Assembly (NCBI GenBank): GCA_023388355.1
Contig: JAEWGI010000054.1
Coordinates: forward strand, 1 to 64,000
Direction: 5' to 3'
From: Pseudomonadota bacterium
GTDB lineage: Bacteria > Pseudomonadota > Gammaproteobacteria > Xanthomonadales > Xanthomonadaceae
DNA length: 64,000 nt
The notes under the pieces were generated by a model that ran no database searches, was not told where the DNA came from, and saw only the letters and a list, made by a program, of their open reading frames with translations. Every line of letters starts with the position of its first letter. The stretch's first letter is position 1. Of the stretch, positions 18,905-28,534 are shown piece after piece. The position numbers were made by a program, and so were the translations under genes.

Positions 18905-21118
18905 GTGTCGACCAACCCGGGGGATCTGCAGCTGCTGTTCGCGGCGACGGCCGCGTCGGTGTTGCTGGTCGCGCTGCTGTTCATCACCATGCGTCGGCGC
19001 CAGAGCGAACGCAGCTACATCGAGCGCCTGCGCGACCGCGAGGAGCGGCTGAAGCTGGCGCTGTGGGCCACCGACGAACGCTACTGGGCCTACGACGTGT
19101 GCAGCGGCCGGATCCACCGCCTGGCCGGCGATTCCCGCGCAACCCCGTCCGGCGAGCTGGCAGAGGACGTGTCGGACGTCGGCGAAGTGATCCACCCGGA
19201 CGACCTGGCGATGGTGCGCCAGCGGGTGGACGACTACATCGCCGGCCATACCGACACCTTCCTGGCCGAGCTGCGCGTGGCCAACGCGCGCGGCGAATGG
19301 GTGTGGATGCGCGCGCGCGGCCGCGCGGTGGCGCGCGACGCCCAGGGCCGCATCCAGCGCATCGCCGGCACCGCGCTCAACATCACCGGCACCCGCGCGG
19401 CCGACCGTGAACTGCGCATCTCCAGCGAGGTGCTGCGCAGCATGAACGAGGCGGTTGCGGTGATCGACCGCAACTTCGACTTCGTCTCGGTCAACCCCGC
19501 CTTCCTGCGCATGACCGGCTACGACGAAGAGGACGTCATCGGCCGCAACTCCAACATCCTCGACAGCCTCCAGCACGACGCCGCCTTCTACCACCACATC
19601 CGCGAGCAGATCCGGCGCAAGGGCCGCTGGAACGGCGAGATCTGGCAGCGGCGCAAGGATGGCGAGGAGTTCCTGTGCCAGATCGAGTCGAGCACGGTCT
19701 ACGACAAGAACGGCCAGCTGATCCTGTACGTGGCGGTGCTCAACGACATCACCCAGCAGAAGCGCGCCGAGCAGGAGCTGCGCTACCTGGCCAACTTCGA
19801 CACGCTCACCAACCTGCCCAACCGCTCGCTGCTGTCCGAGCGCCTGTCGCGGGCGATCGTGCGCGCGCACCGCGAGGACAACCGGATCGCGGTGCTGTTC
19901 CTCGACCTGGACCGCTTCAAGGACGTCAACGACTCGCTCGGCCACGCCGCCGGCGACCGCATCCTGCGCGCCGCCGCGGCGCGCCTGCAGCAGACCGTGG
20001 GCATGCACCACACCGTCGCCCGCCTGGGCGGCGACGAGTTCACCGTGGTGCTGGAGAACCTGGCCTCGGCCGAGGAAGCCGACCACGTCGCGCGCGAGAT
20101 CATCATGGCGTTCGAGGCGCCGCTGCTGCTCGACGACCGCCGCGAGATCGCGATTTCGCCCTCGATCGGCATCAGCCTCTATCCCGACCACGCGCACGTG
20201 CCGACCGAACTGCTCAAGCAGGCCGACACCGCGATGTACCAGGCCAAGGCAGCCGGCCGCCGCACCTTCATGCGCTACGACGACGCGATGGACGTGGTGG
20301 TGCGCCAGCGCGCGACCATCTCCGGCGCGCTGCGCAAGGTGCTCGACCGCGGCGAGCTGCGCCTGGTGTTCCAGCCCCAGCTGGCCCTGGCCGAAGGCCG
20401 GATCACCGGGGTCGAGGCGCTGCTGCGCTGGCACAGCGACGAACATGGCGAGATCCCGCCGGTCGACTTCATCCCGATGGCGGAGGAGAGCGGCCTGATC
20501 CTGGAGATCGGCGAATGGGTGCTGCGCGAGGCCTGCCTGACCCTGCAGCGCTGGCGCCAGCACGGCCTGACCGAGCTGACCGTCTCGGTCAACGTCTCGG
20601 TGCTGCAGCTGCTGCGCGGCGACTTCCCGGAAGTGGTGAGCCGGGTGCTGGCCGACATCGACCTGCCGCCGAGCGCGCTGGAGCTCGAGCTCACCGAGAG
20701 CGTGCTGATGGCCAACGCCGAGCACACCGCGGCCAAGCTGCAGGCTTTCCGCGAACTGGGCGTGTCGCTGGCGATCGACGATTTCGGCACCGGCTATTCA
20801 TCGCTGGCCTACCTCAAGCGCCTGCCGATCACCACGATCAAGATCGACAAGGCCTTCATCGGCGACCTCACCCACGACCCGGAAGATGCCGCGATCACCA
20901 GCACGGTCATCACCATGGCCCATTCGCTGGGCCTGAACGTGGTTGCCGAGGGCGTGGAGACCGAGGCCCAGGTCCGATTCCTGCGCGGCCAGCAGTGCGA
21001 CGAGGTGCAGGGCTTCTGGCTGTCGGCGCCGCTCGACGCCCACGCCTGCCTGGCCTTCATCCGCAACTGGCGGCCGGCCAGCGAGACGTCCCCGGTCCAG
21101 CCGGCGGCCGCGCCTTGA
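18905..21118 (+). CDS. PAS-GGDEF-EAL cyclic-di-GMP enzyme, membrane anchored
   Basis: The 737-residue protein has one N-terminal transmembrane segment (LLFAATAASVLLVALLFITM), two PAS regions (about 45-165 and 170-295), a GGDEF domain with intact RLGGDEF, and an EAL domain. In the EAL domain the active-site signatures EALLRW, NVS, ELTES, DDFGTGYSSL, IKID and AEGVET are all intact. No RxxD inhibitory site precedes GGDEF. Both synthesis and hydrolysis of c-di-GMP are therefore possible; net activity cannot be told. The start is GTG 18905 (AGGGG upstream); ATG 18881 is an alternative. It is inserted between the divergent ygfB-pepP and zapA blocks. Confidence 0.93.
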   Translation: MSTNPGDLQLLFAATAASVLLVALLFITMRRRQSERSYIERLRDREERLKLALWATDERYWAYDVCSGRIHRLAGDSRATPSGELAEDVSDVGEVIHPDDLAMVRQRVDDYIAGHTDTFLAELRVANARGEWVWMRARGRAVARDAQGRIQRIAGTALNITGTRAADRELRISSEVLRSMNEAVAVIDRNFDFVSVNPAFLRMTGYDEEDVIGRNSNILDSLQHDAAFYHHIREQIRRKGRWNGEIWQRRKDGEEFLCQIESSTVYDKNGQLILYVAVLNDITQQKRAEQELRYLANFDTLTNLPNRSLLSERLSRAIVRAHREDNRIAVLFLDLDRFKDVNDSLGHAAGDRILRAAAARLQQTVGMHHTVARLGGDEFTVVLENLASAEEADHVAREIIMAFEAPLLLDDRREIAISPSIGISLYPDHAHVPTELLKQADTAMYQAKAAGRRTFMRYDDAMDVVVRQRATISGALRKVLDRGELRLVFQPQLALAEGRITGVEALLRWHSDEHGEIPPVDFIPMAEESGLILEIGEWVLREACLTLQRWRQHGLTELTVSVNVSVLQLLRGDFPEVVSRVLADIDLPPSALELELTESVLMANAEHTAAKLQAFRELGVSLAIDDFGTGYSSLAYLKRLPITTIKIDKAFIGDLTHDPEDAAITSTVITMAHSLGLNVVAEGVETEAQVRFLRGQQCDEVQGFWLSAPLDAHACLAFIRNWRPASETSPVQPAAAP

Positions 21119-21143
21119 CCGCCCCGCGCCGGCTGCCTATCGT
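21116..21143 (+). promoter_or_regulatory. Putative promoter of the coiled-coil gene and zapA
   Basis: TTGACC (21116-21121) overlaps the preceding stop codon, and TATCGT (21138-21143) follows after 16 bp. The predicted start coincides with ATG 21150, which has no Shine-Dalgarno sequence, suggesting a leaderless transcript. Confidence 0.4.
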
Positions 21144-21149
21144 GCCGGC

Positions 21150-21371
21150 ATGGACCGTCCCGACGTGCTATCCCAGCTCCGCGCCCTGACCGCGCGCATC
21201 GACGCGCTGGTCGAGCGGACGCAGACGCTGTCGGACGAGAACCGCTCGCTGCGCCACCAGCACGAGCAGATCTCCGGCGAACGTTCGCAGCTGCTGGCCA
21301 AGAACGAACAGGCGCGTTCGCGGGTCGAGGCGATGATCGCCCGGCTCAAGTCGCTGGAGCAGCACACGTGA
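21150..21371 (+). CDS. TIGR02449-type short coiled-coil protein
   Basis: This 73-residue, highly charged protein is almost entirely coiled coil (LSQLRALTARIDALVERTQ, later LLAKNEQARSRVEAMIARLK). Such proteins regularly precede zapA in gammaproteobacteria and have no established function. It lies 10 bp upstream of zapA and may share a role around FtsZ-ring assembly, but this is contextual only. Confidence 0.85.
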   Translation: MDRPDVLSQLRALTARIDALVERTQTLSDENRSLRHQHEQISGERSQLLAKNEQARSRVEAMIARLKSLEQHT

Positions 21372-21381
21372 GCGCAGCCGC

Positions 21382-21678
21382 ATGAGCCAGAACGAAGCGG
21401 TCAGCGTGCGCGTGCTCGATCGCGAGTACACCGTCGGCGTCGCCCCCGACGAGCGCGAGAGCCTGGTCGCGGCGGCCAGGCTGCTGGACGAGCGCATGCG
21501 CGAGGTGCGCGGCAGCAACCGCATGGCCGCGGTCGATCGCGTGGCCATCCTTGCCGCGCTCAACCTGGCCCACGAACTGGAGCAGGTCCGGGCGGAAAAC
21601 GCGCAGCGCGACCGCGAGATGGCCGGCCTGCTCGAGGGGCTGCAGCGCAAGCTCGACGATCTGATCGACGCACGCTGA
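21382..21678 (+). CDS. zapA: Cell division protein ZapA
   Basis: The 98-residue protein matches ZapA: SVRVLDREYTVGV at the N-terminus, ESLVAAARLLDERMREVR, and DRVAILAALNLAHEL, with a C-terminal coiled coil. ZapA binds FtsZ and cross-links protofilaments at midcell. It is followed by 6S RNA and the 5-formyltetrahydrofolate cyclo-ligase gene, the standard zapA-ssrS-ygfA order. No strong ribosome site is seen; translation may depend on the gene 10 bp upstream. Confidence 0.94.
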   Translation: MSQNEAVSVRVLDREYTVGVAPDERESLVAAARLLDERMREVRGSNRMAAVDRVAILAALNLAHELEQVRAENAQRDREMAGLLEGLQRKLDDLIDAR

Positions 21679-21697
21679 ACGAGGCTTGCGCGTTCCG

Positions 21698-21726
21698 GCG
21701 CCATGCGCCGCCTGCGGGCATGGCGC
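21698..21726 (+). terminator. Possible zapA terminator hairpin
   Basis: GCGCCATGC (21698-21706) and GCATGGCGC (21718-21726) form a perfect 9-bp stem with an 11-base loop, 20 bases after the zapA stop. There is no U-run, so function as an intrinsic terminator is uncertain. Confidence 0.4.
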
Positions 21727-21833
21727 GCTTCAGGGGTGAATGGCCGGGATGGGCGCGCGAAGAGCGAAGCGCGCAGCTGGTGGTTGGTGGTTGAACAGAC
21801 ACGACTGCCCATGAACCGTGCCGACGAACGGGC

Positions 21834-21861
21834 TTGGCAGTTTTTGCCGTGCGGCTATACT
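21834..21861 (+). promoter_or_regulatory. Promoter of 6S RNA
   Basis: TTGGCA (21834-21839) and TATACT (21856-21861) are separated by 16 bp, giving a predicted start at about 21868, the expected 5' end of the 6S RNA. It is among the best sigma70-type matches in the window. Confidence 0.75.
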
Positions 21862-21867
21862 GCGTTT

Positions 21868-22052
21868 GCGTCCTCTGCCGTGTTCGACGGCATGCGCAAC
21901 ATTCGCCTTGTCCCTTAATGACGACCACAGGGGCGCGAGGAATCCGGGAGTGCAGGTCCGCCTTGCAGCGGGAAGCCCGATGGAAACCGAACGCTCCCAC
22001 TTGAACCCCGGGTTCAAGGTCGTTTCGCAGGCATCGGCATGGTGGAGGACGT
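21868..22052 (+). ncRNA. ssrS: 6S RNA
   Basis: Located between zapA and the cyclo-ligase gene, the usual site. The conserved 3'-side motif TTGAACCCCGGGTTCAAGG is followed by GCAGGCATCGGC, matching the gammaproteobacterial 6S pattern. The ends pair: CGTCCTC (21869-21875) with GAGGACG (22045-22051). Length is about 185 nt, as expected. 6S RNA binds the sigma70 holoenzyme and represses transcription in stationary phase. Ends are estimated from the promoter and closing stem. Confidence 0.92.
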
Positions 22053-22164
22053 ATTCATTCCCCAGCTTCCCGCGCGCGTCGGAACAGGCGCCGCGCGATG
22101 GACGCTTCCGCGCCGGCGACCCGGCCGTCACAATGGCGCCCATGCGCGCCTTCCCCCGCCTTCC

Positions 22165-22743
22165 ATGAACGCCCGCGTCGCACAGCGGCGCGCGATGCGC
22201 GATGCGCGCCGCGCCCTGCCCGCGGCTGCGCGCATCGCCGCCGCCGCCGCGCTGGCCGAACGCCTGCTGGCGCTGCCGTTCGCGCCGCGCAGCGGCCACG
22301 TCGCCGGCTACTGGGCGATGGACGGCGAAATCCCGCTGAACGTGTGGCAGCTGCGGCTGCCGCAGGGGCTGCGCTACTGCCTGCCGGTGCTGCACGGCGA
22401 CAACACCCTGCGCTTCGCGCCGTGGTCGCCCGGCGCGCCACTGGTGGGCAACCGCTACGGCATCCCCGAACCCGACGTCGCGCCGGGCGATCTGCTGGAG
22501 CCGGCGCAGCTCGACCTCGTGGTGGTGCCGCTGGTCGCGTTCGACGCGCGCGGCCATCGCCTCGGCATGGGCGGCGGCTGGTACGATCGCAGCTTCGCGT
22601 TCCGCGGCGCGCGACCCGCGCCACCGCGCCTGGTGGGCGCCGGCTTCTCGCTGCAGCAGGCCGACGCGATCGCGTCCGAACCCTGGGACATCCCGCTGGA
22701 CGCGGTCTGCACCGAATCCGACACGTTCCTGGTCACCGCCTGA
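22165..22743 (+). CDS. 5-formyltetrahydrofolate cyclo-ligase
   Basis: The 192-residue enzyme converts 5-formyl-THF to 5,10-methenyl-THF with ATP. Family signatures are RRAMRDARRALP near the N-terminus, GHVAGYWAMDGEI, and the ATP/substrate motif GHRLGMGGGWYDR near residues 132-144. ATG 22165 gives the normal length; an in-frame upstream ATG at 22039 would fall inside the 6S RNA. It is commonly co-transcribed with 6S RNA (ygfA in E. coli). The EVE gene starts one base after its stop. Confidence 0.93.
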   Translation: MNARVAQRRAMRDARRALPAAARIAAAAALAERLLALPFAPRSGHVAGYWAMDGEIPLNVWQLRLPQGLRYCLPVLHGDNTLRFAPWSPGAPLVGNRYGIPEPDVAPGDLLEPAQLDLVVVPLVAFDARGHRLGMGGGWYDRSFAFRGARPAPPRLVGAGFSLQQADAIASEPWDIPLDAVCTESDTFLVTA

Positions 22744-22744
22744 G

Positions 22745-23218
<474 letters not shown>

Positions 23219-23365
23219 TCGGGGGCCGGGACCGGGACCCGGCTGGAGCGCCGGTTGCCGCGTTTGTGAACCGGCTTTCCGGCCACCACCCGCGGTACGG
23301 ATCATTCACCACCCCACCCCGGGTCGCGAGTCCCGGGTCCCGCCCACCATTTCCAACACCACCCA

Positions 23366-24016
23366 ATGTCCGAGAACAAGCGCCTGGCCGGCGAAAAAGC
23401 CATCGAATTCGTCGAGGACGGCAGCGTCGTCGGCGTCGGCACGGGTTCGACCGTGGCCTACTTCATCGACGCGCTGGGGCGGATCCGCGACCGCATCGCC
23501 GGCGTGGTGTCCAGCTCCGAGCAGAGCACGCGCCAGCTGCGCGGACTCGGCATCGAGGTGCTTGACCTGAACGCGGCGGGGCCGCTGCTGCTGTACGTCG
23601 ACGGCGCCGACGAGTGCGATCCGCAGCGCCGCCTGATCAAGGGCGGCGGCGCGGCGCTGACGCGCGAGAAGATCATCGCCCAGGCCAGCCAGCGCTTCGT
23701 GTGCGTCGTCGACCCGGCCAAGCAGGTCGACGTGCTGGGCCGGTTCCCGCTGCCGGTGGAGGTGATCCCGATGGCGCGCAGCCTGGTCGCGCGCGAGATC
23801 CTCGCCCTCACCGGCGGCCAGCCGGTGTGGCGCGAGGGCGTGGTGACCGACAACGGCAACTGGGTGCTGGACGTGCACGGCCTGCGCATCGCCGATCCCG
23901 TGGCGATGGAGGAGCGGCTCAACCAGATCCCGGGCGTGGTCTGCGTGGGCCTGTTCGCACGGCGCGCGGCCGACGTGGTGATCGTGGGCGGCGAGCCGCC
24001 GCAGATCCTGCGCTGA
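23366..24016 (+). CDS. rpiA: Ribose-5-phosphate isomerase A
   Basis: The 216-residue enzyme interconverts ribose 5-phosphate and ribulose 5-phosphate in the pentose phosphate pathway. Signature motifs are [15 protein letters not shown] (phosphate loop), [10 protein letters not shown] (catalytic Asp) and [12 protein letters not shown] (catalytic Lys/Glu). The length is normal. The 147-bp gap before it contains a GC-rich inverted stretch around GGGTCGCGAGTCCCGGG but no gene. Confidence 0.97.
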   Translation: MSENKRLAGEKAIEFVEDGSVVGVGTGSTVAYFIDALGRIRDRIAGVVSSSEQSTRQLRGLGIEVLDLNAAGPLLLYVDGADECDPQRRLIKGGGAALTREKIIAQASQRFVCVVDPAKQVDVLGRFPLPVEVIPMARSLVAREILALTGGQPVWREGVVTDNGNWVLDVHGLRIADPVAMEERLNQIPGVVCVGLFARRAADVVIVGGEPPQILR

Positions 24017-24102
24017 AGTCGGCAAGCCGAAGCCGGACACCGGCAGGCGCCGGCCGGTTTCCGGACGGGCCCGTCCCTGGACCCACCCGAAAGACGGGGC
24101 GC

Positions 24103-24432
24103 TCAACGCACCACCAGCGCCGCCAGCAGCCGCGACGCACGCCGCGGCTGCGCTGCGCGCCGGCGCGCCTGTACGGTCGTCGCGGGGCGACGGCGGCGCA
24201 GGCCGGCCACCGCCGCCTGATGGCCCTGCGCACGCTGCCGCTGGGACAGGCGCAGCGCGCGCGCGGCGAGCAGCGCCGCGCCTGGCGCCGCCACCAGCCA
24301 GGGCCCGGCCCAGCCCGCGAGCGGCAGCGAGGCCATCGCCACCGCGCCCAGGAACAGTGCGCCCAGCAGGCAGGCTTCGACGATGCGCAGCGGGTGGCCG
24401 GCGGCGTGGCGGGACGGGGACGATGCGGTCAT
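24103..24432 (-). CDS. Small basic membrane protein, unknown function
   Basis: The predicted product has 109 residues: MTASSPSRHAAGHPLRIVEA, then two hydrophobic segments (about 21-37 and 40-58), and a very basic C-terminal half rich in Arg, Gln and Ala. No family is recognised. The reading frame continues open far upstream, so this ATG is a choice based on the hydrophobic start and on the 92-bp spacing from the patatin gene. The Arg-rich tail in high-GC DNA makes it less certain that the gene is real. Confidence 0.5.
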   Translation of the reverse strand: MTASSPSRHAAGHPLRIVEACLLGALFLGAVAMASLPLAGWAGPWLVAAPGAALLAARALRLSQRQRAQGHQAAVAGLRRRRPATTVQARRRAAQPRRASRLLAALVVR

Positions 24433-24524
24433 GGCGGCAGCTCCAAGGGTGGAGCGCAGGATCCGCCAGGCATATCTCATGGACTGCGACGGCCCGTGAA
24501 TCGAGCCGTCGCCCGTCCCCGGCC

Positions 24525-25436
24525 TCAGTAGCCGGCTGCGTCCAGGGCCCGGGTCGCGACCACGCGGCCGACGTCGATCAGCTCTGCCGCGCGCCAGAAC
24601 TCGTAGAACTGGCACACGTCGCGCGGGATCCGGATCAGCAGCTCGGGCGGATCGAGCGCGAGCTGCACGCGCGCGATCTGCGCCTGCATCGTGTCCAGCG
24701 AGCGCGACATGATCTCCGGCAGGCCCATGCGCAGCGCGTCGCCGGACGCGGCGTCGCCGTCGACCGCACGCTCCAGCCAGTCGCCCACGCGCGAGGTGAA
24801 CGTGGGACCGTCGTCCTCGGGCTGCGAGCGCGCCGGCTCGCCCGGCGGGCGCCGCGGCCAGCCGTGCATGTCGACCGCGACCAGGCGATGCGCGTCGGAC
24901 AGGCGCGTGGCCGCGATCGGCAGCGGCGCCAGCAGCCCGCCGTCGACCAGGGCGCGGCCATTGATCCGGTGCGGCGTGAACAGGCCCGGGATCGCGAACG
25001 AGGCGCGCAGCGCATCCCACAGCCGGCCCTCGCGGATCCAGACCTCGCGCTGGCGCTCCAGGTCGACCGCGACCGCGGTGAACTCCACCGGCAGCGATTC
25101 GATCAGCGGGTCGCCAACGACCTCCCGCATGGTCTCGACCAGGCGGCTGCCGCGCAGCAGGCCCGAACGCCGCCAGCCGGGGTCGAGCATGCGCAGGAAA
25201 TCGCGCCGAGACATCGCCCGCAGGCGCTGCTCGAACTCGCGCAGCCTGCCGGCGGCGAAGATGCCGCCGACCAGGGCCCCGCTCGACGACCCGCATACGG
25301 TTTCGATCCGGAAGCCGCGCTCCTCCAGCACCTCGATCACGCCGATCTGCGCCAGTCCCCGCGCGCCGCCCGCGCCAAGCACCAGGGCCAGGGGCTCGCG
25401 CTGCGCCTGTGGCGACGCGCTGACGACGCCGGCCAC
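24525..25436 (-). CDS. Patatin-like phospholipase (RssA/NTE type)
   Basis: The 303-residue protein has the oxyanion loop GAGGARGLAQIGV, the nucleophile elbow GSSSG (Ser in CGSSSGALVGGIF) and the catalytic Asp motif LVDGGLLAPLP, so the Ser-Asp dyad of patatin lipases is complete. A likely substrate is a phospholipid or lysophospholipid, cytoplasmic side. The start is GTG 25436, two bases after the stop of the WYL regulator gene, implying coupled translation. No signal peptide is seen. Confidence 0.88.
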   Translation of the reverse strand: MAGVVSASPQAQREPLALVLGAGGARGLAQIGVIEVLEERGFRIETVCGSSSGALVGGIFAAGRLREFEQRLRAMSRRDFLRMLDPGWRRSGLLRGSRLVETMREVVGDPLIESLPVEFTAVAVDLERQREVWIREGRLWDALRASFAIPGLFTPHRINGRALVDGGLLAPLPIAATRLSDAHRLVAVDMHGWPRRPPGEPARSQPEDDGPTFTSRVGDWLERAVDGDAASGDALRMGLPEIMSRSLDTMQAQIARVQLALDPPELLIRIPRDVCQFYEFWRAAELIDVGRVVATRALDAAGY

Positions 25437-25438
25437 CC

Positions 25439-26407
25439 TCAGCGCCCGTAGTTCGACAGCGCCAGCTGCAGCAGCGACTTGGCCTGCTCGCGCAGCGCCG
25501 GCGGCTCCACGATCTCGGCGTCGGCGCCGTAATGCAGCACGTCCATCAGCAGCTCGCGCGAGGCGCTGTAGGGCAGCTTCAGCTCGTAGCGGCCGTCGGG
25601 CAGGTGCCGGCCCTGCTGCTGCGAATGCCAATGTTCGTCGGCCACCCAGCGCGCGGCCCTTGCGCTGAACATGATCGTCGCCACCCCGCGCGCCGGGCCG
25701 GAGAAGATGCCGTAGCTGCCGGCCAGGTGCGCGTCGAGTTCGCCCTCGGCGATGTCGCGCGCGGCCGGATCGAGCACGCGCGCGCCGCTGACCCGGTCGA
25801 CCGAGAAGCTGCGCAGCGCGTCGCGCTCGTGGTCCCAGGCGTCGAGGTACCAGTTGTCGCGGTAGTGGGTGACGCGCTGGGGCGAGACCGTGCGCCGGGT
25901 TTTCTCGTCGGTCGAGCGGGCGCGGTAGTCGAACGCCAGCTGGCGGCGCTGCAGCACCGCCGAGCACACGGTGCGGAACGCGTGCTCGTCCATGCGCCGG
26001 CCGCGGTGCGGGATCACCCGCACCCGTTCGACCGGCCAGCGCTTGCCCGCCGAATGCTCGTCGAGCAGCCTGTCGATGCGCGCCTGCAGCGGTGCCAGCG
26101 CGCTGGAGAGCACGCCGCCGCCGCTGCGCGAAAGCAGCTGCTGCGCGGCCAGCAGCGCGTGCAGTTCGTCGGAGTTGAGCCACAGGCCCGGCAACTCGAA
26201 GCGCCCGCCCTCCTCGGCGTCGTAGCGGAAGCCGGCCTCGCCGTCGCCCACCACCGGCGCCATCAGCGCATCGCGCAGGAACGCCAGGTCGCGGTAGACC
26301 GTGGCCCGGGAGCACTCCAGATCTTCCTGCAGGCGCGCCACCGTGACCGGATAGCGCGACGTCCTGAGGATGCGGTGCAGGGAAAGGATGCGTTCGTATC
26401 GGTCCAT
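25439..26407 (-). CDS. HTH-WYL (YafY-type) transcriptional regulator
   Basis: The 322-residue regulator has an N-terminal winged helix (ERILSLHRILRTSRYPVTVA, LECSRATVYRDLAFLRDAL) and a WYL domain with WYLDAWDHERDALRSF, followed by a WCX-like C-terminal region. WYL proteins sense ligands, possibly nucleic acids, and commonly control stress or DNA-damage genes. It is upstream of and coupled to the patatin gene; the adjacent divergent gene encodes an SLC13-type transporter. Targets are unknown. Confidence 0.9.
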   Translation of the reverse strand: MDRYERILSLHRILRTSRYPVTVARLQEDLECSRATVYRDLAFLRDALMAPVVGDGEAGFRYDAEEGGRFELPGLWLNSDELHALLAAQQLLSRSGGGVLSSALAPLQARIDRLLDEHSAGKRWPVERVRVIPHRGRRMDEHAFRTVCSAVLQRRQLAFDYRARSTDEKTRRTVSPQRVTHYRDNWYLDAWDHERDALRSFSVDRVSGARVLDPAARDIAEGELDAHLAGSYGIFSGPARGVATIMFSARAARWVADEHWHSQQQGRHLPDGRYELKLPYSASRELLMDVLHYGADAEIVEPPALREQAKSLLQLALSNYGR

Positions 26408-26637
26408 GCCCGGATTATGCCCCTCCCGGCGCGGCCTGGCGCCGTCCCGCGGGGACGCCGGCCGGCCGCCGCGGGCGTCGCGGGATTGCAGCAGCGCGGC
26501 CGCGCCCGCACCATGTGCGCCGGATTCGGGCGAAGGACGACGACCAGGGACGTGGCCAGTACGACGACATCGGTGCGCAGCGCGCGGCCGGCGGCGCTCG
26601 CGTCGCCGATCGCGGGCAGCGCCAGACGGAGGCCGGC

Positions 26638-28392
26638 ATGGACCTGTGGCTGACCCTGGCAGTCATGGTCGGCGCCATCGCCCTGTTCGTCACCGAGAAG
26701 CTCCGGGTCGACGTGGTGGCGCTGCTGGTGATGACGGCGCTGATGGTCAGCGGCGTGATCACGGTGCCCGAGGCACTGTCGGGCTTCAGCAGCCAGGCCA
26801 CGGTGATGGTGGCGGCGATGTTCGTGCTCAGCGGCGCGCTGCAGCGCAACGGTGCGCTGGTGGCGGTGGGCGAGATCCTGTCGAGGATCCGCTGGCAGTG
26901 GCTGTTCATGCTGGTGATGCTGGTGCTGGTGGCGAGCGTGGCCGCGTTCGTCAACAACACCGCCACGGTGGCGGTGTTCCTGCCCCTGGTGCTGGCGGCG
27001 AGCACGGCCAACCGCTGGGCGCCGTCGAAGTTCCTGATCCCGCTGTCGTACATGTCCCAGGCCGCCGGCGTGTGCACCCTGATCGGCACCTCCACCAACC
27101 TGCTCGTGGACGCGATGGGGCGCGAGGCGGTGGGCGTGGGCTTCACCCTGTTCGAGTTCGCGCCGCTGGGCATCGTGTTCGTCGGCATCTGCATGGTCTA
27201 CCTGATGACGGTGGGGCGCTGGCTGCTGCCCGACCGCGGCGTGCCGGGCAGCGACGAGACCGAGCACGTGGGCCGCTACGTGGCCGAGCTGCTGGTGCCC
27301 GAGGACTCCGACGCCATCGGCCTGCGGCGCGAGCAGATCGTGCCCGACAGCATCGACGATGCGGTGGTGCTCGAGATCCTGCGCCGCGGCCGACCGGTCT
27401 CCGGCGCCGACACGGTCCAGGCCGGCGACCGGCTGCTGGTGCGCGGCGAGTGGCGCCGGATCCGCGCGGTGCGCAAGGCGCGCAAGCTGCGCTTCGACCA
27501 CGTCGCCGGCGACATCGACGGCGATGCCGCGGACGCCGAGCGGGTGCAGGTCGAGGCGATGGTCTCGCCCGGCTCGCACCTGATCGGCAACACCCTGGCC
27601 GGCATGCGCTTCGGCCACATGTACCGGGCGCGGGTGCAGGGCATCCACCGGCGCCTGCTCGACATCCGCCAGCCGCTCGACCAGGTCCAGCTCAGCCTCG
27701 GCGACGTGCTGCTGCTGGACGCGCCCGAATCGGCGATCGAGGACCTGCGCGCGGACAAGGGCATGATCGTGCTGGGCACGCGCAAGGAAGCGAAGGTCGA
27801 CGTGTTCCGCGCCAGCATGTCGGTACTGGTGATGGTCGCGACCATCGCGGTGGCGGCGCTGGGCTGGCTGTCGATCGTGCCGGCGGCGCTGATCGGCTGC
27901 GCCGCGCTGCTGGTGTTCCGGCTGCTCGAGCCCGACGAAGCCTACCGCGCCATCGACTGGCGGGTGATCCTGCTGCTGGCCGGGATCATCCCGCTGGGCG
28001 TTGCCCTGCAGAAGTCCGGCGGCGCGGCGCTGGCGGCCGAGTCCATGATCGCCACGCTCGGCCAGTTCGGCCCGCTGGCCACGCTGGCCGCGGTCTACCT
28101 GATGACCGCCATCGCCACCGAGTTCATGAGCAACAACGCCTCGGCGGTGCTGGTGGTGCCGATCGCGCTGGCCGCGGCCGAATCGCTGGGCGTCGATCCC
28201 AAGCCGCTGCTGGTGGCGGTCGCCTTCGCCGCCTCGACCAGCTTCGCCACCCCGATCAGCTACCAGACCAACACCATGGTCTTCACCGCCGGCGGCTACA
28301 GGTTCTCGGACTTCGTGCGCATGGGCATCCCGCTCAACATCATCTTCTGCACCGCGGCGATCCTGCTGATTCCACGCTATTTCCCGTTCTGA
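26638..28392 (+). CDS. SLC13/ArsB-superfamily transporter with two TrkA-C domains
   Basis: The 584-residue inner-membrane protein has about eleven hydrophobic segments. Transmembrane halves contain FVNNTATVAVFLPLVL and FMSNNASAVLVVPIAL, the paired SNT-type substrate motifs of the DASS/SLC13 family, and GTSTNLLVDAMG. Between them, residues about 205-380 form two RCK_C/TrkA-C cytosolic domains. Homologues are annotated as sulfate or dicarboxylate permeases; substrate here is unproven. Start ATG 26638 has GGAGG six bases upstream. It is divergent from the WYL regulator. Confidence 0.88.
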   Translation: MDLWLTLAVMVGAIALFVTEKLRVDVVALLVMTALMVSGVITVPEALSGFSSQATVMVAAMFVLSGALQRNGALVAVGEILSRIRWQWLFMLVMLVLVASVAAFVNNTATVAVFLPLVLAASTANRWAPSKFLIPLSYMSQAAGVCTLIGTSTNLLVDAMGREAVGVGFTLFEFAPLGIVFVGICMVYLMTVGRWLLPDRGVPGSDETEHVGRYVAELLVPEDSDAIGLRREQIVPDSIDDAVVLEILRRGRPVSGADTVQAGDRLLVRGEWRRIRAVRKARKLRFDHVAGDIDGDAADAERVQVEAMVSPGSHLIGNTLAGMRFGHMYRARVQGIHRRLLDIRQPLDQVQLSLGDVLLLDAPESAIEDLRADKGMIVLGTRKEAKVDVFRASMSVLVMVATIAVAALGWLSIVPAALIGCAALLVFRLLEPDEAYRAIDWRVILLLAGIIPLGVALQKSGGAALAAESMIATLGQFGPLATLAAVYLMTAIATEFMSNNASAVLVVPIALAAAESLGVDPKPLLVAVAFAASTSFATPISYQTNTMVFTAGGYRFSDFVRMGIPLNIIFCTAAILLIPRYFPF

Positions 28393-28534
28393 GGCCCGCC
28401 ATCGTGCGGCTCCAGGCGCACTGGCCGCGCGCGCCGGCACGCCTGGCGCGCCTGCCCGCAACTGAACGCGGCTGGGCAAATCATGCTGCATGGCGGCAGA
28501 ATAGGCGGCTGACCGCTTCCACTCCGGAGATCCG

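Noticed and set aside
18773..20725. 650-codon minus-strand frame opposite the GGDEF-EAL gene
   Set aside because: It has no domain and the composition of an antisense shadow.
22039..22164. Upstream extension of the cyclo-ligase gene to ATG 22039
   Set aside because: It would start inside the 6S RNA and add Arg/Pro-rich residues without family support.
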